Shown here piece by piece: positions 36,224 to 42,315 of a DNA stretch of 42,315 nt. A program made the translations under genes and the position numbers. The stretch lies in assembly GCA_006226465.1 (NCBI GenBank), contig SBHJ01000198.1, positions 1 through 42,315 of the forward strand. The letters are read 5' to 3'. The DNA comes from Alphaproteobacteria bacterium. GTDB taxonomy: Bacteria; Pseudomonadota; Alphaproteobacteria; Sphingomonadales; Sphingomonadaceae. Under the pieces are notes generated by a model that had not been told where the DNA came from, ran no database searches, and saw only the letters and a list, made by a program, of their open reading frames with translations. Each line of letters opens with the position of its first letter. The first letter of the stretch is position 1.

Positions 36224-37711
36224 ATGGGTGACCTACGATCTTCTCCTCGCCGGATGGTAACGGCCGCCGCATGCATGGCCCTGCTGCTCGGTTGGCCGGG
36301 CACAGCTACGGCGTGGCTGGCATCCGGTAGTGGCAAGGATGCTGCTGAGGATACGGCAGACCGCCTCGACCGGGTTGATCGGGACACCCAACGCGCGTTG
36401 GAACAAGCGGATCGCGACACATCGCGCCTGGCCGAACGCGCAGCTCGCGATGAAGCCCGTTATGTCGAGGACCGTGCCGAGATTCTGGCCAAGACCGCCG
36501 ATGATCCCGTGCGGCAACAACAGGAACTTGCCAAGCTTGAGGCTGACCGCATTGAGGACCAGGCCAAAATCCAGGAAGAGGCCGCAAAGATTGCAGAAGA
36601 GCTCTCCGAAGAACTTCATGAGATCAACGAAGATGCGGGCGAGCACGCGGTCGAATTCGGCGATAGCACCGAGATGCGCAATCTGGCAGAGCGTGAGAAT
36701 CCAGAATTCGACGAAAGCGGGTTCCCCGTTCGCCAGGGCGAGATCGTGGGGCTCAACCTCGGAGAAGGTGGGGTCGGCACACTCCAATCAAAAGGCTTCA
36801 CAGTTATTGCGACGCATGACCTGCCCGCCTTGCAGAGCCGTGTAACACGGCTTTCTGCGCCGGTGGGCCTGGATGCAGGGATGGCATTGGCGAAAGCCCG
36901 GAACGCCCTGCCCAACGCAACTCTGGACTACACTCACTACTACGCGATGCAGTTCTCTTCTGCCGGTGCGGCAGAGAAGGATCGAAACGCGAGTCTGCCG
37001 CGAAAAAAAGGTAAGCTCACCATCGGCATGATCGACACCGGTGTTGTGAGCCATTCCGCCTTGCGCGGCGCGTCGATCGAATCCCGGAATTTCGGCAGCG
37101 TCGAAGGAGCAGCAACAAAGACGCATGGCACCGCCGTTGCCTCGATCCTGGTCAGCGAGGGTTCGAACAAGCTGTACGTCGCCAATATTTTCCGTGGCAG
37201 TTCCAGCCAGCCCTTCACTTCTGCAGATGCGATTGTCGATGCGCTCGACTGGATGGTCGCGAACAAGGTTCCGGTAGTGAACATGAGTCTTTCCGGCCCT
37301 CGTAATGCCATCCTGGACCGGCTCGTGGAGCAATCGGTAGGTCGCGGAACAATGATTGTTGCAGCCGCGGGCAATGGCGGCCCGACCGCACCGCCGGCCT
37401 ATCCCGCTGCCTTGAGATCGGTAGTGGCTGTGACGGCAGTCGATCACGAAAACCGGGTCTACCGCTACGCCAATCAGGGCCGCTACATCACCGTTGCGGC
37501 GCGAGGGGTTGGCGAGGCGGCGGCGGACAGTCGCGGCGGGATTGGACAATTCTCCGGCACCAGCTTTGCCACTCCGCATGTCAGCGCGTGGATGGCGCGG
37601 TGCCTGACCCGTAGCAGCCCACTAACTTGCGGGCGCAAGCTGAGAACATCGGCGCGCGATCTTGGTGCGCCGGGTTATGACCCGGTGTATGGTTACGGGC
37701 TGGTGGACTAG
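36224..37711 (+). CDS. S8 (subtilisin-like) serine peptidase with charged Asp/Arg/Glu-rich N-terminal domain
   Basis: Signal peptide; DRLDRVDRDTQRALEQADRDTSRLAERAARDEARYVEDR; catalytic MIDTGV, THGTAVASI, GTSFATPHVSAW. Confidence 0.92.
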   Translation: MGDLRSSPRRMVTAAACMALLLGWPGTATAWLASGSGKDAAEDTADRLDRVDRDTQRALEQADRDTSRLAERAARDEARYVEDRAEILAKTADDPVRQQQELAKLEADRIEDQAKIQEEAAKIAEELSEELHEINEDAGEHAVEFGDSTEMRNLAERENPEFDESGFPVRQGEIVGLNLGEGGVGTLQSKGFTVIATHDLPALQSRVTRLSAPVGLDAGMALAKARNALPNATLDYTHYYAMQFSSAGAAEKDRNASLPRKKGKLTIGMIDTGVVSHSALRGASIESRNFGSVEGAATKTHGTAVASILVSEGSNKLYVANIFRGSSSQPFTSADAIVDALDWMVANKVPVVNMSLSGPRNAILDRLVEQSVGRGTMIVAAAGNGGPTAPPAYPAALRSVVAVTAVDHENRVYRYANQGRYITVAARGVGEAAADSRGGIGQFSGTSFATPHVSAWMARCLTRSSPLTCGRKLRTSARDLGAPGYDPVYGYGLVD

Positions 37712-38159
37712 TTCGATGCACTAGTCTCTGTGGTGATGCACTGAACAGGCGCTTTCAATTGAAGCGCAAGTTCGCTTCGAGGTGCCAGGCCTTGGTCGAG
37801 TGAGCGCTTGATTACCAAAGCAGAACCAACGTTCATGTTAGGTTGCTTACGCCGCGACCCATATGCCAACGATCGATCTAACGCTCAATGAGTTCGGTTG
37901 TGTGCCGCACCAAAGCGGTCTTTCCGCTTTACGCATATGAGGAGCCAGTTGAACATGTCCGGAGCGGGGGCGCAAAGCGGTCATTTTATACCAGGAACCC
38001 ATGCCCACTTTCACCCCCACGCGGTTGCCCGTGTTCGGATCCCACGCAGGGACTCGAACGCAACGGTAAAATTGGGGCCTCTTGATTGATCCGTTTTCCA
38101 AGTCGCTTATATAAGCCGTTGCAGCTGAATGAAAATCCGCTTCTACCGCAAGTTCACGG

Positions 38160-38215
38160 GTGGGGGTATGACCCGATTCCACACAAGCCGAAAACACCCC
38201 CATCGATACCCCCAC
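38160..38215. repeat. inverted GTGGGGGTAT / ATACCCCCAC pair with an additional ACACCCCC, arm-type-site-like
   Basis: GTGGGGGTAT 38160-38169 and ATACCCCCAC 38206-38215 (perfect 10-bp inverted repeat); ACACCCCC at 38194, 12 bp before ATACCCCC. Confidence 0.6.
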
Positions 38216-38362
38216 AAAGGCCCCGGCTTCAGGCGAACTCATGCGGACGCATACGGCCCCAAGCGGACTGGCGTGATAGAACGTCTATAATTAAAATCAG
38301 TTATTTAGGTCGAAAATCCGGACCCATACGAACACAAGCGAACCTATGCGGACGCTGTTTCC

Positions 38363-38507
38363 TGGTAGCGGAGGAGGGACTTACAAGTAACGAATAAATA
38401 TCTGAAACATATTCGTAATTTTGCGTTAGTCTGCGGGAATACCCCCGTCGATACCCCCTGCGACCGAATTTTGCGTTAGGTCGTTACAGATGTGCGGTTA
38501 ACCGCCT
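38363..38507. repeat. att-like half site, copy 2
   Basis: TGGTAGCGGAGGAGGGACTT at 38363-38382; ATACCCCC at 38439 and 38451; TTTGCG..AGGTCGTT; same offsets as copy 1 (76 bp core to first arm motif). Confidence 0.7.
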
Positions 38508-39057
38508 TCGGGCACGGGGAGCAGTCGATCGAATGCCGTCCATTCGTTCGAAACTGGACCGATTGAAGAATGTCCGGTTGTAGCGGTTCCTGGATAATGA
38601 GCCGTTGGTCGTCTCACGACCCAATATCGGACCTGATGCGCAATGGAGAAACGCTTCGCCTCGGTTGAGCCTTCGGCGTAAGCCCCCAAGAGCTGCGAAC
38701 AGACGCTCCCGCGCATATCCTTGCGCGTCAGGACTGGTTCGCTGCCGGCTTTCTGGATCGTAGACTTGCGATCATATTAGCCAAACTCTGGCGCGCACGG
38801 CGAATGTCAGACGCTGCTGAATACGCAGCCGGGATTACCAACAAGGTGAGGAGCGTGGATGTCGTCAGGCCACTTTGTCCAAACGGCGCCAATCAAATCA
38901 GAGACTCACATTCTATTCCACACCAATTCTGGTTCGATAACAACACGCTTTCCAGCAAATTGTAGCTGACAACAAGGTATGACGCTTTACATTAATGGGT
39001 AAAACGATATTGTAGCAAATGGGATAGGGGCCTCTCCACAAACCCACCCACTGACTA

Positions 39058-39088
39058 GAGAGGTGGCCTCTCGGCCACCTCTCTTTTT
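39058..39088 (+). terminator. intrinsic terminator in the leader of the TonB receptor gene
   Basis: GAGAGGTGGCC-TCTC-GGCCACCTCTC-TTTTT: perfect 11-bp stem, 4-nt loop, T5. Confidence 0.85.
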
Positions 39089-39144
39089 AGCAGTGATGCG
39101 TGGAGTGCGCTCGCCCAAAAGGAATGATGGGGAGAGGGAAGCTC

Positions 39145-41817
39145 ATGGCTAAAAAGATTTTCTGGCTTACGGGGGTTGCGCTTGTTGCCGTCTCGCATCA
39201 AGCGCGCGCGCAAGATGATCAAACGGGCAACGATAATGCGGCCAACAACGATAACGTAATTATCGTAACTGCGACGCGCCGAGCGTCGGACGTGCAGGAT
39301 ATTCCGATCGCTGTGACCGCGGTGACGCCGGCACAGCTTGATCAACAAGGTATCACCAATATCCAAACACTCGGCGCAGTTGCTCCGAGCTTCAACATAC
39401 AGTCTTCGCAAACTGAATCACAAGGCACATCCATCCGCATTCGTGGTGTGGGGACGACGGGTAACAATATCGGCCTCGAAAGTGCGGTCGGCGTATTCAT
39501 CGATGGTGTCTATCAGTCTCGGCCTGGCGTTGCGCTCGGTGAACTTGTCGATGTGGAGCAGGTCGAAGTCTTACGCGGTCCGCAAGGAACGCTCTTTGGG
39601 AGGAATACGACGGCAGGCGCACTCGTGGTGAGGAACAAGGCTCCGGAATTCGGCGGATTCGGCGCCTTTCTTAATGCCACTTATGGAAACTTTGACCTGT
39701 TTAATGTGCAGGGAGCGATCAACGCCCCGCTGGGCGAAACGGTAGCTGCACGCATTACTGGTTCTTATCGTGAGCGCGACGGCTTCCTGGATTCCGCAGT
39801 TCCCAACGTGCCCGACCAGAATGATCGGGACCGTTACTTGATCCGTGGCCAGCTCCTGTTTGAACCAACTGCCGATATTAGTTTCAGGCTGATTGGGGAT
39901 TACCAAAAAACCGATGAGCGGTGCTGCGATGCAGTTGTTCTGACTCCTTCGGCCGTTCCCGTCGCGCCGGAGTTGACAGCAGCGCTTTTCCCGGGAGGTG
40001 TTCCAACCCCTCCAGGCACCAATCTTCGAGAATTCCCTTTCGAGATTGATCGCGTGTCGAATTCCCAGGGATTTCTCAACTCCGTCGAACAATGGGGTCT
40101 ATCTGGAGAGCTGAACTGGGATCTTGGCGGAGCTGAGTTGACCGTAATAGGTTCCTATCGCGATTTTCGTGGCGAATCCACGCAAGATGACTTTCATGCC
40201 CTGAACACCTACTCTGTCGGCGGTGGTCCTGCTGCCCCCACCGGCACAACGCCAACGTTTGACGACATCAAAACTTGGACTGCCGAGGCCCGACTGCAAG
40301 GTTCAGCATTCGAAGGCGTCGTCGATTGGCTAGTGGGGGGGTTCTACTCCGATGAACAGATCGTCGAAGTGTTTCGCGCTGATTTCGGCCCGGACTACAC
40401 GACAGCGTATGGCGAAACCATTTTTGGCAGCGGTCCGCTCCTCGCTGCGACTACCGCAGCCGGAAACTTCTTTCTAGGCGGGGGCAACAATCCGCTTGAT
40501 TTTGTTCCCAGCAGTTCTGACGGCGCATTCGCGGAAAACCGCTTCGATCAGGACGGGACGTCGTTCTCTGTGTTCACGCACAACATCATCAACCTTACCG
40601 ATGAGTTCAATATCACGCTCGGTGCGCGCTACGTCGATGACAAGAAGGACGGAAGCTTCAATCAGATCGATGCTTTCAATCCGGCGTGTGCTGCTAGCAA
40701 CGCATATTCCATTCAGTATGCGTCTGATCCTGCTGGAACAATCGCCGCGCTCTCATCCATCCCGGGACTGCCTCCGGCACTCATAGCCGGATTGAGCAGC
40801 CCTGTCGTCGCGATAAGCGGCACAACGATCAACTGCTTCTTCATTGCGACGCCCGTTGCGACAACGGCTCCCGGCGTGCTGCCCACACTCGTTGATGTGC
40901 TGCCGAGGGAGTTCGATCAAACTTTCGAAGACGACGAGTTTATCTATACGATCCAAGCCGGATGGGAACCGAATCCTGATTTATTGATCTACGCCGGGTT
41001 TACCCACGGTTACAAAGCTGGCGGTTTCAACCTCGACCCACAAGCTAATGCCGTAAGGACAGGTAGCGACCCGCAATTTGCTTCGGAAGAAATCGATGCT
41101 TACGAATTGGGGATCAAGTCGACGTTGCTGAATGGCAGGGTACGCGCCAACCTTGCGCTCTTTTATTCTGATCTCGCGGATTTTCAGGTGCTTGAGTTTA
41201 CCGGCACGCAGTTTGAGACATTCAACGTCGACGATGTTACTTCAAAAGGCTTTGAATTGGAGGTATTCGCGCAGTGGAGCGATTATATCAGCAATTCATT
41301 CGCAGTTACCTACACCGATGCCGGCTATGGCGATGAATGTGATCGCGGTGGAACGATCAGCCAGGCCATCACGCTATGTGGCGCAAGCTTGACCAATGCT
41401 CCGGAATGGGTCGGCATCTTCGGTATGACCTATGACGGTCCCATCAATAGGTCAGACTGGTCCATGTTGGCTAACGTCAATATCCGCTACGAAAGCGACC
41501 GCCGGACGAGGACCAATCCATTCAACGGTGGGTTGTTGGACATATTTGGCAATCAGGTGGTTCCAGCTGTACCTGCACCGTTTGATGTTCAGGATGCGCA
41601 TTTCAAGGTCAACGCTCGGCTGGGCTTCACCACACCGGACGAGAGACTGACCTTCGAAGTATGGGGTGTGAACCTGACCGACGAGATTACCCGTTCGATC
41701 ACTTTCAACACACCGCTCATCGGTTCCGGGCCGAGTGGCACTGCCTCAGCGAGCGCCTTCATTGAAGAACCGCGAACGTATGGCGTAACCGTAAGAGCGA
41801 GGTTCGGCGCACAATAA
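39145..41817 (+). CDS. TonB-dependent outer-membrane receptor
   Basis: Signal peptide; IIVTATRRASDVQDIPIAVTAVTP TonB box/plug; VEVLRGPQGTLFGRNTTAGALV; C-terminal YGVTVRARFGAQ. Confidence 0.95.
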   Translation: MAKKIFWLTGVALVAVSHQARAQDDQTGNDNAANNDNVIIVTATRRASDVQDIPIAVTAVTPAQLDQQGITNIQTLGAVAPSFNIQSSQTESQGTSIRIRGVGTTGNNIGLESAVGVFIDGVYQSRPGVALGELVDVEQVEVLRGPQGTLFGRNTTAGALVVRNKAPEFGGFGAFLNATYGNFDLFNVQGAINAPLGETVAARITGSYRERDGFLDSAVPNVPDQNDRDRYLIRGQLLFEPTADISFRLIGDYQKTDERCCDAVVLTPSAVPVAPELTAALFPGGVPTPPGTNLREFPFEIDRVSNSQGFLNSVEQWGLSGELNWDLGGAELTVIGSYRDFRGESTQDDFHALNTYSVGGGPAAPTGTTPTFDDIKTWTAEARLQGSAFEGVVDWLVGGFYSDEQIVEVFRADFGPDYTTAYGETIFGSGPLLAATTAAGNFFLGGGNNPLDFVPSSSDGAFAENRFDQDGTSFSVFTHNIINLTDEFNITLGARYVDDKKDGSFNQIDAFNPACAASNAYSIQYASDPAGTIAALSSIPGLPPALIAGLSSPVVAISGTTINCFFIATPVATTAPGVLPTLVDVLPREFDQTFEDDEFIYTIQAGWEPNPDLLIYAGFTHGYKAGGFNLDPQANAVRTGSDPQFASEEIDAYELGIKSTLLNGRVRANLALFYSDLADFQVLEFTGTQFETFNVDDVTSKGFELEVFAQWSDYISNSFAVTYTDAGYGDECDRGGTISQAITLCGASLTNAPEWVGIFGMTYDGPINRSDWSMLANVNIRYESDRRTRTNPFNGGLLDIFGNQVVPAVPAPFDVQDAHFKVNARLGFTTPDERLTFEVWGVNLTDEITRSITFNTPLIGSGPSGTASASAFIEEPRTYGVTVRARFGAQ

Positions 41818-41838
41818 CGGGTAACGCAAGCAATATCA

Positions 41839-41875
41839 GGGGACGCCGGCGTACTGCGCTGGCGTCCCCTTTTTT
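41839..41875 (+). terminator. intrinsic terminator of the TonB receptor gene
   Basis: GGGGACGCC...GGCGTCCCC followed by TTTTTT. Confidence 0.88.
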
Positions 41876-42232
41876 GGCGACCCAAATTTCAAAATACATC
41901 TCGCCTTTGCGCATGAAAAATTGACGAGAATTAGCGCCCGCCAGTCTTGCGAAATCTCCACCTTGAGTGGAATGAACATTCCAAGAGGGAACTCGCGAAA
42001 AAGTTTATATTGGCAAGAACGAAAAGAGCGGAGCCGAACGCGTCAGTTGATTTTCGCAATGAGTTAGCGCCGAAGAACGCAGCAAGCTCGGCATAAGGGG
42101 AGGCAAGACAAATCAAACGAAACCGGACTTGCTTAGTGAAAATATGGCGGCGTCGGCGACTAGGGGCGATTTTTCCGGGACTGGCCTAAAAGCAACGCTT
42201 GTAGGTACTGATCGTCTCGTTCAGACAAGGCA

Positions 42233-42315
42233 TCAGATGCTCCAGAATGCCAGCACCGCCCGAAGCGCAGCAACGAACGCGAGCGGCTGGTCCAGCATGA
42301 GATGATGGCGCGCAT
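42233..42315 (-). CDS. possible C-terminus of an alpha/beta hydrolase (truncated by window edge)
   Basis: Minus-strand frame RAHHLMLDQPLAFVAALRAVLAFWSI* resembles the His-containing C-terminus of alpha/beta hydrolases. Confidence 0.4.
   Translation of the reverse strand, partial: ARHHLMLDQPLAFVAALRAVLAFWSI

Larger units (their letters stand above)
18541..38382. mobile_element. putative genomic island carrying the polysaccharide/sigma regulon, no intact integrase seen
   Basis: Direct att-like repeats at 18541 and 38363; the set of five matching promoter elements lies entirely between them. Confidence 0.5.

Noticed and set aside
38041-38100. tRNA-like T-arm text (GTTCGAGTCCC on the minus strand)
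   Set aside because: T-stem does not pair well and no cloverleaf could be drawn; probably coincidental or too decayed to call.
37847-38242. 131-aa minus-strand ORF over the att-like repeat zone
   Set aside because: Its sequence includes the ATACCCCC repeats and no recognisable domain; more likely non-coding junction DNA.
38197-38458. ATACCCCC repeats as a CRISPR array
   Set aside because: Units are 8 bp at 12-bp pitch with only two copies per cluster and no spacers of CRISPR size; no cas genes.
41931-42116. 61-aa minus-strand ORF
   Set aside because: No homology signal, poor start context, A/T-rich intergenic region.

Overview
The window reads like a sphingomonad-type alphaproteobacterial chromosome (judged from protein style only). 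The left ~18 kb is ordinary metabolism and efflux: a PLP dehydratase, tandem MAPEG proteins, thioredoxin reductase, a tyrosine phosphatase, two acyl-CoA dehydrogenases, a TetR/YbhGFSR-like ABC efflux operon with a NodT-type outer-membrane factor, and a nucleoside-catabolism cluster (adenosine deaminase, bidomain ALDH, deoC, purine nucleoside phosphorylase). From 18541 to 38363 lies a probable genomic island. It is bracketed by two diverged, co-linear repeats, each starting with the same 15-mer (TGGTAGCGGAGGAGG, resembling a tRNA 3' end) and carrying paired ATACCCCC motifs exactly 76 bp later. The island encodes a nucleotide-sugar dehydrogenase, an 8-gene translationally coupled surface-polysaccharide operon, a Ser/Gly-linker outer-membrane barrel, an Asp/Arg-repeat secreted protein, an ECF sigma/anti-sigma pair and a divergent S8 protease. 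The main discovery: five transcription units in this island, including the sigma factor itself, carry a near-identical promoter-like element GGAATA-N15-CGTT (GGAAT-N16-CGTT) in the correct orientation. This suggests a self-contained, autoregulated sigma-factor regulon controlling an undescribed acidic-polysaccharide export system. The right end has a TonB-dependent receptor preceded by an orphan terminator/antiterminator-like leader, and the 3' end of a possible alpha/beta hydrolase.
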